From an uncultured Paracoccaceae bacterium (GTDB lineage Bacteria > Pseudomonadota > Alphaproteobacteria > Rhodobacterales > Rhodobacteraceae), in assembly GCA_947496535.1 (NCBI GenBank), contig CANMDE010000004.1:186001-250000 (forward strand): a stretch of DNA of 64,000 nt, written 5' to 3'. This document shows, in pieces, positions 9,242 through 19,762 of this stretch. The position numbers were made by a program, and so were the translations under genes. The first letter of the stretch is position 1. The number at the start of each line of letters is the position of its first letter. The notes under the pieces are model-generated. The model was not told where the DNA came from, did not search any database, and saw nothing but the letters and a program-made list of their open reading frames with translations.

Positions 9242-9382
9242 AATCAGCCCGATTGGCGCTCGGGCCAAAGTGATTAACGAACAGGCACTTGGCAATAATT
9301 TGCCTTTCTTTGCGAAAAAAGTTTTGCGCCAATTACCCCTTCGTATATGAGTTAATGTATTGATTTTGAGCAAGGTAATTTG

Positions 9383-9589
9383 ATGACTGTAGCGACCAGC
9401 GATCTCCAAATTAAAACCTTCCGAGAGCGGTTTGACGTCGCGGTCAAACTCCAATCATCCGTCGAAAGCCGTGAGCGTCGGACGGCGATTGAATATATCG
9501 CCTTTTTCACCTTCATTACCGTGACCGGCCTGATCATTATGGGCCAGACACTCTACGCAGATCCCCTGTATTTCCTGGATATCTGCTAA
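9383..9589 (+). CDS. Small single-pass membrane protein
   Basis: This 68-residue protein has an N-terminal amphipathic, charged half (about residues 1-35, with RERF and ESRERR) and one hydrophobic helix near residues 40-58 (IAFFTFITVTGLIIMG). An AAGG ribosome binding site lies 8 bases before the ATG at 9383; a TTG one codon earlier is less likely. The family is not recognised. The stop codon overlaps that of the convergent holC gene. Confidence 0.6.
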   Translation: MTVATSDLQIKTFRERFDVAVKLQSSVESRERRTAIEYIAFFTFITVTGLIIMGQTLYADPLYFLDIC

Positions 9590-10041
9590 GCTTTTTCGGC
9601 CTTTTTTGTCCAGCGCCCGTCTTCCTGTGCCCAGTATTGGGCGGGACACCCAGCGTCAGTAAGCGCTTTCCATTGTCCGCGTGCATGCTCAAGCGCAGCA
9701 CCATCATGCCCGTCAAAAAGAATGCACGTGCGTTCGGACGCGACGACCTCGTCCGGCGTGATATCCGCGCCGCCCACGCTCATCACGCAAGCGAATCCAT
9801 CTGCCGGAGCATCGCCCAGCAAAACCGGCTGATCATCATCATGCGGCCCACCAGCCAGACCATGCGGCAAGAACCCGTCCTCTGGCCGTAGCCACAGAAC
9901 CTCGTCCAGACGTTTCATCAATACCTCATCATGACCTTTGACCAGAACACGCCAGCCGGCCTCACGCGCTTTGCCAATCAGCATCGGCAAGGTGGCGTCC
10001 AAAGGACTGTCGGTCAGATGGTAGAAATAGGCAGCCCCCAT
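9586..10041 (-). CDS. holC: DNA polymerase III subunit chi
   Basis: This 151-aa protein is the chi subunit of the polymerase III clamp loader, which links the replisome to single-strand binding protein. The N-terminus (AAYFYHLTDSPLDATLPMLI) and the motif DEVLWLRPEDGFLPHGL, about 45-60 residues in, are typical of alphaproteobacterial HolC. The ATG at 10041 directly follows the pepA stop codon, so it is the second gene of a pepA-holC operon, an arrangement common to many proteobacteria. Confidence 0.95.
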   Translation of the reverse strand: MGAAYFYHLTDSPLDATLPMLIGKAREAGWRVLVKGHDEVLMKRLDEVLWLRPEDGFLPHGLAGGPHDDDQPVLLGDAPADGFACVMSVGGADITPDEVVASERTCILFDGHDGAALEHARGQWKALTDAGCPAQYWAQEDGRWTKKAEKA

Positions 10042-11508
10042 CTATCCCTCGTATTCATCTGCGATCAGACGGTTCAGCGCCATCACGCCCCAGCCCGTCG
10101 CACCAGCAGGGGCAAAACCGGTGGCCGAAGACGTGCTTGCCACACCTGCTATATCCAAATGACACCACGGCAGGTCGTCATTAACAAACCGCTGAAGAAA
10201 CTTTGCAGCCGTAATCGACCCGGCATTCCGCCCGCCCACATTCTTCACATCAGCGATCCGAGATTTAAGCAGCTTGTCATAGGCCGGGTCCATCGGCATC
10301 CGCCAAGCCCCTTCTCCTTCGGTCTTTGCGGCTTTGATAAACGCATCGCTCAACTCGTCCGAGTTCGAAAAGACGCCCGCATTCTCATGTCCCAAGGCGA
10401 CCAGAATAGCCCCTGTCAGGGTGGCCAGATTGATCATGCCCACTGGCTTGAACCGCTCTTGGGCGTACCACATCACATCGGCCAGAACCAAACGGCCCTC
10501 GGCATCGGTGTTGATGATCTCAATTGTGTCGCCCTTCATTGATTTGACGACATCTCCGGGGCGCGTGGCCGACCCGGAGGGCATGTTTTCCACTAACCCC
10601 ACAAGCCCCACAACATTGGCCTTGGCCTTGCGCAGCGCCAGGGTGCGCATCACCCCCGCCACCACACCGGCACCGCCCATATCCATGGTCATGTTCTCCA
10701 TGCCTGCCGCCGGTTTCAGGCTGATACCGCCGGTGTCAAAGACCACACCCTTGCCCACAAGGGCAAAAGGCGCTTCATGCCCGCCACCATTCCAGGACAT
10801 GACAACAACCTTGGACGGGCTGACCGACCCCTGTCCAACGCTCAGCAAGGTACGCATCCCCAGCTTTTCAAGCGCATCCTCTTCAAGGATTTCGACATCC
10901 AGACCCAGCTCTTGCATACCCGCCAGACGCGCCGCGAAATCGTCGGTCGTCAGCACATTGGCGGGTTCACTGGTAAGATTGCGGGTAAAAAACACCCCCT
11001 CGGCAACAGCGGCCATCGGGGCCGCGGCCTTGGCGATTTCTTCGGGCTTTGTGACCATAAACCGGGTAGCGGGCTTTGGCTTCGGCTCATCCGTCTTGTG
11101 GACATCAAAATTATATCCGCGCAGCGCAAGACCAAGTGCGATTTCCTCAGCCCGGGCAATGGCACCGGCCAATACCAGCAAATCATCGTCGGCACGCAGC
11201 TTTGCAATTTCCGCACCGGCCTTGCGGGCGTCACTGGCGGACGGACGACGGGGAAGCTTGGCCACAATCACCCCCATCGCAGTCAGCCCGGATGGATAAC
11301 CCAACTGTTTTACATCACCCACAGCCATCTTTTCAAACCCGTCGCTTTGAACAAACCGGTCCACTGTCTTGCGGGTCAACGTGTTCACCTTCCGCGCCCC
11401 GGCATCCAGCTTGGCATCATCGCCCACGAAAATTACGACACGGCCGACTGCTTCGGCGACAGCATCAAGATCGATTTCATCGAATTGGATTTGGGCTGGT
11501 GTCGGCAT
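10042..11508 (-). CDS. pepA: Leucyl aminopeptidase (family M17)
   Basis: This 488-aa cytosolic aminopeptidase removes N-terminal residues from peptides using two metal ions. Seen are the metal and catalytic motifs VGKGVVFDTGGISLKP and, near residue 335, NTDAEGRLVLAD, the family signature. The N-terminal macro-like domain precedes them. The ATG at 11508 has AAAGGA 6 bases upstream; an earlier start at 11583 would add an unrelated extension. It is transcribed with holC and diverges from lptF across a 140-base gap that must hold both promoters. Confidence 0.96.
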   Translation of the reverse strand: MPTPAQIQFDEIDLDAVAEAVGRVVIFVGDDAKLDAGARKVNTLTRKTVDRFVQSDGFEKMAVGDVKQLGYPSGLTAMGVIVAKLPRRPSASDARKAGAEIAKLRADDDLLVLAGAIARAEEIALGLALRGYNFDVHKTDEPKPKPATRFMVTKPEEIAKAAAPMAAVAEGVFFTRNLTSEPANVLTTDDFAARLAGMQELGLDVEILEEDALEKLGMRTLLSVGQGSVSPSKVVVMSWNGGGHEAPFALVGKGVVFDTGGISLKPAAGMENMTMDMGGAGVVAGVMRTLALRKAKANVVGLVGLVENMPSGSATRPGDVVKSMKGDTIEIINTDAEGRLVLADVMWYAQERFKPVGMINLATLTGAILVALGHENAGVFSNSDELSDAFIKAAKTEGEGAWRMPMDPAYDKLLKSRIADVKNVGGRNAGSITAAKFLQRFVNDDLPWCHLDIAGVASTSSATGFAPAGATGWGVMALNRLIADEYEG

Positions 11509-11648
11509 CACTGATCCTTTGGATTTGAAGCGGTACGATATTAGGTAGCCCGCAGCCGGCATAATGACCAGATAGCAGTTCAATCCGTCGCAGCGATGGT
11601 CTAGTTTGCCTCAACAAATGCAAGAGCAGACAAGCAGGAGGCACCACC

Positions 11649-12779
11649 TTGGCAAGGTTTGACAGATACATGCTGTCCCAGCTGATGGTGCTGTTTGGTT
11701 TTTTCAGCCTCGTGTTGGTGCTGGTCTACTGGATCAACCGTGCGGTTCTTCTGTTTGACCAACTGATAGCCGACGGACAGTCAGCCGCCGTCTTTCTTGA
11801 ATTCACAGCATTGTCTTTGCCGGGGGTCATCAGGCTCGCCCTGCCACTGTCAGCTTTCGCGGCATCGGTCTACGTCACAAATCGGATGACGACCGAATCC
11901 GAACTGGTCGTGGTACAAGCCACCGGATATTCGGTCTTTCGCCTTGCCCGCCCGGTTCTATACTTCGGGCTGATCGTGGCATTTCTAATCTCGATCCTGA
12001 CCCATTTTCTGGTCCCGATGAGCGCGGCACGCCTAGCCGAAAGACAGGATGATATCGCACAAAATGTGACCACCAGATTGCTGACCGAAGGCCAGTTCAT
12101 TGAACCCATCGACAATGTCACATTCTACATTCGCGATATTACGCCAACGGGTGAATTGCAGGATATCTTCCTGTCGGACACACGAAATCCCGAAGATCAG
12201 GTCACATACACCGCAACGAGGGCCTTTCTGGTCCGAAACGATAACGCGACCCAGCTCGTCATGATTGACGGCTTGGCGCAAAATCTGCGCGGAGAAGACA
12301 AACGCCTTTTCACCACATCTTTCGATGACCTGGCCTATAACCTCAGTGATCTGATCGACGATACGACCAGCACGCGCCGTCGCGGATCACAGCTTTGGAC
12401 TTGGGAGTTATTGAACCCCAGCCCCGAAATCGTGTCAGAGATAGGCGAAGAGAGGGCAAGACTAATCTCACGCGGCCATGACCGGTTCAGTCAGGCAGTT
12501 CTTGGCACGGTGGCGGCGCTGCTCGGCTTTGCGGCATTGACGGTTGGGGGCTACAGCAGGTTTGGTGTCTGGCGACAAATCATCGGGGCGATTTTTCTGA
12601 TCATCGTGATCAAGGGGATCGAAAGCGCTGGCCTGAATGCCGCGCGCGCCAACGAAGACTTGTGGATAATGACTTACCTGCCCTGCGTTGGGGGATTTGC
12701 TATCATATGGGCCCTGCTGTTTGTTGCCGGCAGACCGCATTTATTCAGACGAAAACCAGTGCAGGCGGGTGCCGCATGA
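11649..12779 (+). CDS. lptF: LPS export system permease LptF
   Basis: This 376-aa inner-membrane subunit of the LptB2FG ABC transporter extracts lipopolysaccharide from the inner membrane. It has membrane helices at both ends (about 10-35, 55-80, 95-115, and three after residue 275) flanking a periplasmic beta-jellyroll. I chose the TTG at 11649 as the start because a near-perfect AGGAGG lies 7 bases upstream; the first ATG (11670) would lose part of the first helix. It overlaps lptG by ATGA. Confidence 0.95.
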   Translation: MARFDRYMLSQLMVLFGFFSLVLVLVYWINRAVLLFDQLIADGQSAAVFLEFTALSLPGVIRLALPLSAFAASVYVTNRMTTESELVVVQATGYSVFRLARPVLYFGLIVAFLISILTHFLVPMSAARLAERQDDIAQNVTTRLLTEGQFIEPIDNVTFYIRDITPTGELQDIFLSDTRNPEDQVTYTATRAFLVRNDNATQLVMIDGLAQNLRGEDKRLFTTSFDDLAYNLSDLIDDTTSTRRRGSQLWTWELLNPSPEIVSEIGEERARLISRGHDRFSQAVLGTVAALLGFAALTVGGYSRFGVWRQIIGAIFLIIVIKGIESAGLNAARANEDLWIMTYLPCVGGFAIIWALLFVAGRPHLFRRKPVQAGAA

Positions 12780-13870
12780 TATTGCATTGGTACTTCGCCC
12801 GACGGTTCCTGTTTGCATTTTTCAGTGTCTTCGGGATTTTCTTCCTGATCATGCTCTCACTCGATATGGTCGAACAATTGCGGCGGTACTCGCGGGAGGA
12901 AGCAAATTTTCTCGAGATCCTGACACTGTCTCTGTTCAATGTCCCGCAGGGGATTTACCGGATCATGCCACTGATCATGATCCTGGCCAGCATTGCACTT
13001 TTTCTGGGACTGGCGCGATCATCAGAGATGGTCGTGACGCGCGCATCGGGACGATCGGCGCTGCGCGCCTTGATGTCCCCCCTGCTCGTCGGGCTGACAA
13101 TCGGGATACTGGCAGTGGCCATCATGAACCCCATCGTCGCATCAACATCCAAGAAATACGAAACGATGCGCGACGGCTTCCGCGGTGAAAGTTCGATTCT
13201 GGCACTGGGGTCGTCCGGGCTATGGCTGCGACAAGGCGGAGGTGATGGGCAAACAGTGATCCGGGCACAGGCCGCCAATTTGGACGGCACAGAACTGACC
13301 GACGTGACCTTCATCACCTTCGAACCTGACGGTGGGCCAATCAGGCGCGTGGATGCCGCACAAGCCAACCTGCAAGACGGGGCCTGGACCGTGATAGATG
13401 CCAAGGCGTGGGATCTGGCGGGCGTCGAAACCCCCGAGGCCGCGGCAACATTCCACGACCAGCTTAAAATCCCGTCCAGTCTGACACCCGATCAGATACG
13501 CGACAGCTTTGGCACACCGGCCTCCATCCCGATCTGGGAACTCCCCAGTTTCATCAACCGACTTCAGACGGCAGGATTTTCTGCAACCAGACATCGTGTC
13601 TGGTTCCACGGAGAGCTGGCCATGCCCGCCTTTCTTGTTTCAATGGTCATGATAGGCGCGAGCTTCACGATCAGACATCCGCGCGGCGGGCGAACTGGGC
13701 TGATGGTCCTCTTTGCGGTGATCCTGGCCTTCGTTGTCTATTTCATCCGCAATTTTGCACAAGTCCTTGGTGAAAACGGACAATTGCCCGCGCTGCTTGC
13801 CGCGTGGGCACCACCCTTGGCCGCCATAGGTCTGGCGCTCAGCTTTCTTTTGCATAACGAGGACGGATAA
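12776..13870 (+). CDS. lptG: LPS export system permease LptG
   Basis: This 364-aa protein is the partner permease of LptF. It has the same layout: N-terminal helices (starting MILHWYFARRFLFAF), a central periplasmic jellyroll domain and C-terminal helices (MPAFLVSMVMIGASF onward). The start at 12776 overlaps the lptF stop, and the stop overlaps the lptD ATG (TAATG), so the three are translationally coupled. An in-frame extension to 12662 would lie inside lptF and is rejected. Confidence 0.95.
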   Translation: MILHWYFARRFLFAFFSVFGIFFLIMLSLDMVEQLRRYSREEANFLEILTLSLFNVPQGIYRIMPLIMILASIALFLGLARSSEMVVTRASGRSALRALMSPLLVGLTIGILAVAIMNPIVASTSKKYETMRDGFRGESSILALGSSGLWLRQGGGDGQTVIRAQAANLDGTELTDVTFITFEPDGGPIRRVDAAQANLQDGAWTVIDAKAWDLAGVETPEAAATFHDQLKIPSSLTPDQIRDSFGTPASIPIWELPSFINRLQTAGFSATRHRVWFHGELAMPAFLVSMVMIGASFTIRHPRGGRTGLMVLFAVILAFVVYFIRNFAQVLGENGQLPALLAAWAPPLAAIGLALSFLLHNEDG

Positions 13871-15966
13871 TGCGGCTTATTTGGCTTTGTGTCCTCATGC
13901 TTCTGCCGACATTTGGTTTTGCGCAAGGGGCGGCAACACTGGTGGCGGATCGTGTCGAACTCGACGGTAATGATCGACTGATAGCCAGCGGCAATGTAGA
14001 GGCGTATTATCAAGGCGCGCGGCTGTCCGCCTCTCAAATCATCTACAATCAGACGACAGACAGGCTGACCATCTCTGGCCCCATTATCATTAAATCTCCA
14101 GACGGGACCATACTGACCGCAGAGAGAGCCGACCTTGATCCACAGCTTGAAAACGGCATTCTTCAAAGCGCACGCTTGGTCCTGGACGAACAATTGCAGC
14201 TTGTCGCAAATCAGATCGACCGCAGCGAAGGTCGGTATTCCCAGCTTTACAAAACAGCAGTCACCTCTTGTCAGGTTTGCGGAAACAAGGCGCCGCTCTG
14301 GGATATCCGGGCGGAACGGGTCGTGCATGACACTGAAGAACAGCAACTCTATTTCCAGAACGCGCTGTTCCGAATACGCGGCGTTCCTATCTTCTGGCTT
14401 CCAAGAATGCGCGTGCCTGATCCCGAATTGGAAAGATCAAACGGTATACTCGTCCCTGATCCAGTTAGTACCGATCAACTAGGCATCGGTCTGAAATTAC
14501 CTTATTTTATTACATTGGGCGACAGTCGGGACATAACCCTGACTCCATACGTTTCCTCGGACACGCGAACGTTGGAGGTTATCTACCGGCAGGCGTTCCT
14601 GCGCGGGGATTTAACGATTGAGGGGGCGATCAGCGACGATACATTGATCAAAGAAAACCGGTCGTACATCTTTGTTGATGGGGAATTCACCTTTGGCGCA
14701 GACTACCAATTGACCTTTGATGTCGAAGCGGCAAGCGACAAAGCATATCTGCTGGACTACGGATACTCTGACAAAGACCGGCTCGACAGCGCAGTCGAAG
14801 TGATCCGTGTGACGGACAACTCGCTGGCGCAGACCGGGTTGACCTACTATCAGACCCTCCGCGATGAAGAAGACAACAACTCCCTGCCCCCGGTGGTAGC
14901 AGATACCAGCTATGAAACGCGGCTGCAGCCGGCAGCAGGTGGGGTTCTGACATTCGGGGCGAGCGCCGATTCAATCTACCGGACCGACAAAACAGCAGGT
15001 GCCGAAGGACGGGACATGACGCGGGTTGGGGTCAGCGCAGATTGGCAAAACAGCTGGGTCTTGCCCTACGGCTTCGTCGCCAATGTCTCGGGCGGCGTGC
15101 AAAGCGATGTCTATACCTTCAATGACGACGACGATTTCGAAGAAGACGAGCAACGCACAGTTCCGTCCGTCAATGCGACGCTGCGGTGGCCGCTGGCCCG
15201 GCAGGCTGACAACGGAACGGCCCACGTGATCGAGCCCGCTGTCGCCGTGGCATTGTCAAAGGCCTATGGGGAACTGCCGCCCAACGAAGACAGCACGAGA
15301 ACCGAGCTTGATCAGGCCAATCTGCTTGATGCATCACGATTTGGCGGTGACGATGTCGTCGAAACAGGAAGTCGGGCAGCGTTCGGCGTGACCTGGACAC
15401 GGTTGGGCCCAAAAGGTGTCAGCTCAAACCTGACCTTCGGTCGTGTGGTGCGTGAAGAGGCGGAAGATGAATTTACATCCTCCTCCGGATTGGACGGCCT
15501 GACATCCGACTGGCTGTTATCGGGACAATTGGCCATGCCAAGCGGTCTGGTTTTCGACGCGCGCAGCCTTATTGACAGCGACAATGGTGTGGATTTGGGC
15601 GCAGGCCGGATCAGCTGGCAGAATGCCACCACGTCCCTTGCCGCAGCTTATATCTGGCAAAACGCTGACCCCGATCAAGATCGTGACGGCACTGTTTCTG
15701 AATGGACGATTGACGCTGACCTTGACCTGAACGAAACATGGGCGATCAACTTTGAAGGCCGCTACGACGTCGCAAAGGATGAACCAGTTAATGCGGGCGT
15801 TGGCGTTCAGTGGCGCAACGAATGCGTGACCATCGACCTTTCCGTCTCGCGCCGTTACACGTCTTCCAGTACGGTTGATGCATCGACCTCTTATGGGTTA
15901 AGCGGGTCGCTCAACGGCTTCTCTGCAGGGCGGTCCGGCGCAACAGCGGCGAGCTGCAAAAATTGA
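13870..15966 (+). CDS. lptD: LPS assembly outer-membrane protein LptD
   Basis: This 698-aa protein inserts lipopolysaccharide into the outer leaflet of the outer membrane together with LptE. It has a signal peptide (1-19), an OstA/LptA-like jellyroll (about 22-130) and a large C-terminal beta-barrel. The cysteines that form the structural disulfides are visible: C134 and C137 (CQVC), one near the C-terminus (RNECVTID) and one at the penultimate CKN. It lies in the lptFGD-surA operon, which pairs LPS export with the chaperone needed to fold LptD. Confidence 0.95.
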   Translation: MRLIWLCVLMLLPTFGFAQGAATLVADRVELDGNDRLIASGNVEAYYQGARLSASQIIYNQTTDRLTISGPIIIKSPDGTILTAERADLDPQLENGILQSARLVLDEQLQLVANQIDRSEGRYSQLYKTAVTSCQVCGNKAPLWDIRAERVVHDTEEQQLYFQNALFRIRGVPIFWLPRMRVPDPELERSNGILVPDPVSTDQLGIGLKLPYFITLGDSRDITLTPYVSSDTRTLEVIYRQAFLRGDLTIEGAISDDTLIKENRSYIFVDGEFTFGADYQLTFDVEAASDKAYLLDYGYSDKDRLDSAVEVIRVTDNSLAQTGLTYYQTLRDEEDNNSLPPVVADTSYETRLQPAAGGVLTFGASADSIYRTDKTAGAEGRDMTRVGVSADWQNSWVLPYGFVANVSGGVQSDVYTFNDDDDFEEDEQRTVPSVNATLRWPLARQADNGTAHVIEPAVAVALSKAYGELPPNEDSTRTELDQANLLDASRFGGDDVVETGSRAAFGVTWTRLGPKGVSSNLTFGRVVREEAEDEFTSSSGLDGLTSDWLLSGQLAMPSGLVFDARSLIDSDNGVDLGAGRISWQNATTSLAAAYIWQNADPDQDRDGTVSEWTIDADLDLNETWAINFEGRYDVAKDEPVNAGVGVQWRNECVTIDLSVSRRYTSSSTVDASTSYGLSGSLNGFSAGRSGATAASCKN

Positions 15967-15989
15967 AAATGATGATGACGAGGAACGCC

Positions 15990-17210
15990 ATGCGCGCATT
16001 TTTCAAACTGGGTTGGTTACTGGCTGGGGCACTGTCGCTGGCCGTTGGAAACAGCGCCGTAGCTCAGGGTCTGGCACCGGCAATCACTGTGAATGACAGT
16101 GTCATCACGCAGTTCGAGCTATCGCAGCGCGAACGACTGCTCGAGGTCTTCCGCACGCCGGGTAACCTGTCTGAATTGGCCCGCACCGCCCTGATCGAGG
16201 ACCGTTTGAAACAGCAGGAACTTGCCCGTTTCAACATCACCTTGAGCGAAGAAAGACTCCAATCCGAACTGGAAACCTTCGCAGAAAGAGCCGGGCTAAG
16301 CCTGGACCAATTTAACGGGGTGCTCGCCCAAAACGGCGTTGCAGAAGAAACGCTGCGCGACTTCGTAAAGGTCGGGATCGCATGGCGTGACTACGTACGG
16401 CGGCGCTTCCAAAGCGAGCTTAGCGTAACCGAATCCGATATCGACCGCGCCATCGCGCAGCGCGGCGGCAGCGGAACCACTGAGATCGATGTGCTGCTCT
16501 CCGAAATCATCATCCCGGCCCCACCCGACCGGGCAGCACAGGCACAGGCCGAAGCCAACCGCATCTCGGGCGTGACCTCCTTTGCGGCATTCGAAGCAGC
16601 AGCGCGACAGGTCTCTGCCTTGCCAAGCCGTGACAATGGCGGACGACTGGGCTGGCTGCCTATCAGCAACTATCCACCCGCGATCCAAAGCCTGCTGCTT
16701 AGCCTGAGTCCCGGCGAAGTTACCGCGCCACTGAACATCACCAACGGTGTCGCCCTCTTCCAGATGCGCGACATCCGCGAGGCGTCCCAGATCACATCGA
16801 CCCCGACCAGCATTGAATACGCAAGCTACTTCATCGCTGGCGGAAAAACGGAAACCACACAACGCACTGCGGCAACGCTCGCCACGCGGGTTGACACCTG
16901 CGACGATCTTTACGGCGTGGCCAAAGGTCAACCGACCGAGGCGCTGCAACGCAACAGCCTGCCACCAGCCGATATTCCGCAGGACATCGCGATTGAACTG
17001 GCGCGGCTGGACCCGGGCGAGGTATCCTACAACCTGACGACCGCCAACGGCGATGCGCTGATCTTCCTGATGCTGTGCAACCGCGATGCATCGGGCAGTG
17101 GCCCGGCCGACCGGGATGGCGTGCGCAACCAAATACGTAGCCAACAGCTGACAACACAGGCTGATGCCTTGCTCGAAAGCCTCAAAGCCTCAGCCGTGAT
17201 CCGGCCCTAA
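15990..17210 (+). CDS. surA: Periplasmic chaperone/peptidyl-prolyl isomerase SurA
   Basis: This 406-aa protein has a signal peptide (about 1-25, ending AVAQG), a SurA N-terminal chaperone domain (ITVNDSVITQFELSQR onward) and a parvulin-type PPIase domain (about 160-270, with SRDNGGRLGWLP and LSPGEVTAPL). It escorts outer-membrane proteins such as LptD through the periplasm. I chose the ATG at 15990, which has GAGGA 5 bases upstream; a TTG at 15963 overlapping lptD is possible but gives a longer, atypical leader. The stop overlaps the pdxA start. Confidence 0.93.
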   Translation: MRAFFKLGWLLAGALSLAVGNSAVAQGLAPAITVNDSVITQFELSQRERLLEVFRTPGNLSELARTALIEDRLKQQELARFNITLSEERLQSELETFAERAGLSLDQFNGVLAQNGVAEETLRDFVKVGIAWRDYVRRRFQSELSVTESDIDRAIAQRGGSGTTEIDVLLSEIIIPAPPDRAAQAQAEANRISGVTSFAAFEAAARQVSALPSRDNGGRLGWLPISNYPPAIQSLLLSLSPGEVTAPLNITNGVALFQMRDIREASQITSTPTSIEYASYFIAGGKTETTQRTAATLATRVDTCDDLYGVAKGQPTEALQRNSLPPADIPQDIAIELARLDPGEVSYNLTTANGDALIFLMLCNRDASGSGPADRDGVRNQIRSQQLTTQADALLESLKASAVIRP

Positions 17211-18178
17211 TGAAACCGATTGCGGTAAGCTGCGGTGAACCTGCCGGTATCGGTCCGGAAATCGCCGCAGCAGCATGGAGCACTCTGAAAGACGAAATCC
17301 CAATGGTCTGGGTCGGTGACCCGCGCCATTTACCCGATAGCACGCCGTTTCAGATCGTCGATCAGGCCAAAGACGCCGCAAATATCTGCCCAGATGCGCT
17401 GCCGGTTCTGGCGCAGGACTTCGGCAGCCCTGCCACACCGGGACAAGCCAATCCGGCCCACGCCCAAGGGGTGATCAACGCAATATCGCTTGCCGTGGAC
17501 CTGACCCAAACCGATCAGGCCAGCGCGATTTGTACAGCCCCCATCCACAAGGCAGCGCTCATCGACGGTGCGGATTTCGCATATCCCGGGCATACGGAAT
17601 TTCTGGCACACCTCGCCAAGATAAAAGATGTCGTCATGATGCTGGCCTGCCCCGATCTCCGCGTTGTGCCCGCAACGATCCACATCGCGCTATCAGAGGT
17701 GCCAGCCGCACTGACCCCCGACCTGCTGAAGCGGACCATCGGCATCACCCACACTGCCCTGATCAACGATTTTGGTATCACGGCACCACGCATTGCAGTG
17801 GCCGGTCTCAACCCACATGCCGGGGAAGACGGCAAGATGGGACAGGAAGAGGTCACATGGATCAAAAGCTGCATCGCCGAACTGGCAGACACCATGAACG
17901 TCACCGGCCCATGGCCCGCCGACACCATGTTTCATGCGGGCGCACGCGCCAACTACGACGTCGCCATATGCATGTATCATGATCAGGCCCTGATCCCGAT
18001 CAAGACACTCGATTTCGCTGGCGGCGTGAACATCACGCTTGGTCTGCCGTTCATTCGCACCTCACCCGACCACGGCACAGCCTTCGACATCGCGGGCACC
18101 GGTCAGGCTGATGCGACATCCATGATCGCGGCCCTCAGGATGGCCGCCGAGATGGCCAGCAAACGTGGGAATAAATGA
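17210..18178 (+). CDS. pdxA: 4-hydroxythreonine-4-phosphate dehydrogenase
   Basis: This 322-aa NAD-dependent enzyme oxidises 4-phosphohydroxy-threonine in pyridoxal 5'-phosphate synthesis. The family motifs are present: [10 protein letters not shown] at the N-terminus, the metal-binding [11 protein letters not shown] and [11 protein letters not shown] regions, and [11 protein letters not shown] near the C-terminus. The ATG overlaps the surA stop (TAATG) and its stop overlaps the rsmA start (ATGA). The surA-pdxA-rsmA order is the classic proteobacterial one. Confidence 0.97.
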   Translation: MKPIAVSCGEPAGIGPEIAAAAWSTLKDEIPMVWVGDPRHLPDSTPFQIVDQAKDAANICPDALPVLAQDFGSPATPGQANPAHAQGVINAISLAVDLTQTDQASAICTAPIHKAALIDGADFAYPGHTEFLAHLAKIKDVVMMLACPDLRVVPATIHIALSEVPAALTPDLLKRTIGITHTALINDFGITAPRIAVAGLNPHAGEDGKMGQEEVTWIKSCIAELADTMNVTGPWPADTMFHAGARANYDVAICMYHDQALIPIKTLDFAGGVNITLGLPFIRTSPDHGTAFDIAGTGQADATSMIAALRMAAEMASKRGNK

Positions 18179-19011
18179 GCCACATCGACGACCTGCCCCC
18201 GCTACGAGATGTGATCGCGACCCATGATCTGGCCGCCAAAAAATCGCTCGGCCAGAACTTCCTGCTCGATCTGAACCTGACGGCCAAGATCGCACGGCTG
18301 GCGGGAGATTTGACGCAATCCGATGTGCTGGAAATCGGCCCCGGCCCCGGCGGCCTGACCCGTGGACTTCTGGCCGAAGGCGCAAGGCGGGTTCTGGCGA
18401 TCGAAAAAGACCCGCGCTGCGTCCCCGCCCTCGAAGAAATCGCCAACCGTTACCCTGACCGGCTGCAGATCATCAACGGGGACGCACTCGACGTTAACCC
18501 GCTGGAGCATCTGACCCCGCCAATCAAGGTGGCAGCCAACCTGCCCTACAACGTCGGCACAGAACTCCTCGTCCGTTGGCTCACACCACCAGAATGGCCA
18601 CCATTCTGGGACAGCCTCACGCTCATGTTCCAGCGCGAGGTGGCGCAACGGATCGTGGCAACGCCGGGCAGCAAGGCCTACGGTCGTCTGGCACTGCTGG
18701 CGCAATGGCGCAGTGACCCGAAAATCGTGATGGACCTCCCACCTGAAGCATTCAGCCCACCGCCCAAGGTCAACTCCGCCGTCGTCCACCTGACCGCCCT
18801 GCCAGCCCCACGTTATCCAGCCGACCCCGGCACGCTGAACAAGGTTGTGGCCGCCGCATTCAACCAGCGGCGCAAAATGCTACGCTCAGCGCTGAAATCG
18901 GTAAGCCCCGACATCGAAGACCATCTGACCGCGGTTGGCATCAAACCCACAGAAAGGGCCGAACAGGTCGACCTGGAAGCGTTCTGCGCCCTCGCCCGGC
19001 AGCTTAAATGA
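18175..19011 (+). CDS. rsmA: 16S rRNA dimethyltransferase RsmA
   Basis: This 278-aa SAM-dependent enzyme dimethylates two adjacent adenines in helix 45 of 16S rRNA, late in 30S assembly. Seen are KKSLGQNFL (22-30), the SAM-binding EIGPGPGG (53-60) and the catalytic NLPYNVG. The C-terminal [12 protein letters not shown] motif is also typical. It is the last gene of the lptF-to-rsmA chain and converges with the membrane protein gene 4 bases away. Confidence 0.97.
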   Translation: MSHIDDLPPLRDVIATHDLAAKKSLGQNFLLDLNLTAKIARLAGDLTQSDVLEIGPGPGGLTRGLLAEGARRVLAIEKDPRCVPALEEIANRYPDRLQIINGDALDVNPLEHLTPPIKVAANLPYNVGTELLVRWLTPPEWPPFWDSLTLMFQREVAQRIVATPGSKAYGRLALLAQWRSDPKIVMDLPPEAFSPPPKVNSAVVHLTALPAPRYPADPGTLNKVVAAAFNQRRKMLRSALKSVSPDIEDHLTAVGIKPTERAEQVDLEAFCALARQLK

Positions 19012-19015
19012 GCAG

Positions 19016-19687
19016 CTAACTATCGTTTGTCTCAACATCGCGAAGTAGCGCAACGCCGATCCAAATAAACCAAACAATATATCCCAAACCAAATATCGCT
19101 CCAGGCGCCTCCCCAAGTGTTGGGATCACGCTAAGAAGGCCACTGATCCCGATAAGAACGCTGAGACCCGCCAGCGCACGCGAAAATAGACCTGATGCCA
19201 AAATTGCCGCCGCAATCACCATCGCCCACACTCCGCCAGCAATCTCGTTGCCACCACCCAGCCCGTTTTCGATCGTACTCACCATCTCCCACATTCGCAC
19301 CGCGTCCGTTGGGTCGGTTTGATACTTTGCCACCACATCCGCTATACCGACATTCGCGACCATCCCGGCACCCACAACTAAAGTGGCCCACAATGCGCCA
19401 AAGGTCTGCACCATCTGGGCCAGCCCATGAATGTGGGGGCGAAAATGAACGGCCAACGCGGTCGCCAAGGCAGCAAGTGCAAGCCCGTTTACAACATAGA
19501 TCGCCATGTTCCACACGATCATGAGCCCTGTGTTTTCAACGATGAATGTCACTATTGAAGCCGGGTCGGCCGCATCGGATCCGTACCCGGATTCGGCCAA
19601 CAAAGTTGTCAGCAAAGCAAAACCAAAAATATAAGTGGCCGCACAGACAATCGCGGCAAGTCCACCCCAAATCTGAATGCGTCTCAT
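19016..19687 (-). CDS. Six-helix membrane protein (DUF4386-like)
   Basis: This 223-aa protein has about six hydrophobic helices (roughly 5-30, 50-80, 90-115, 145-168, 170-192, 195-215). The arrangement resembles DUF4386-type membrane proteins, but I cannot confirm the family. Its AAAAGG ribosome binding site is 9 bases before the ATG at 19687. It is convergent with rsmA and sits 75 bases from the P-loop gene on the same strand. No function can be assigned. Confidence 0.65.
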   Translation of the reverse strand: MRRIQIWGGLAAIVCAATYIFGFALLTTLLAESGYGSDAADPASIVTFIVENTGLMIVWNMAIYVVNGLALAALATALAVHFRPHIHGLAQMVQTFGALWATLVVGAGMVANVGIADVVAKYQTDPTDAVRMWEMVSTIENGLGGGNEIAGGVWAMVIAAAILASGLFSRALAGLSVLIGISGLLSVIPTLGEAPGAIFGLGYIVWFIWIGVALLRDVETNDS

Positions 19688-19762
19688 CTCAAATACCTTT
19701 TCTTCTGAATTAACAACGAAACTTCAAACCCACACTATAACGAACGGCAAAACCATAGCGCG

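Noticed and set aside
10334..11299. Long plus-strand frame antisense to pepA
   Set aside because: The product is low-complexity Ser/Thr/Pro/Ala and mirrors the pepA codons; no start signal.
16296..17144. Minus-strand frame (282 codons) inside surA
   Set aside because: Antisense shadow of surA; no motif or ribosome binding site.
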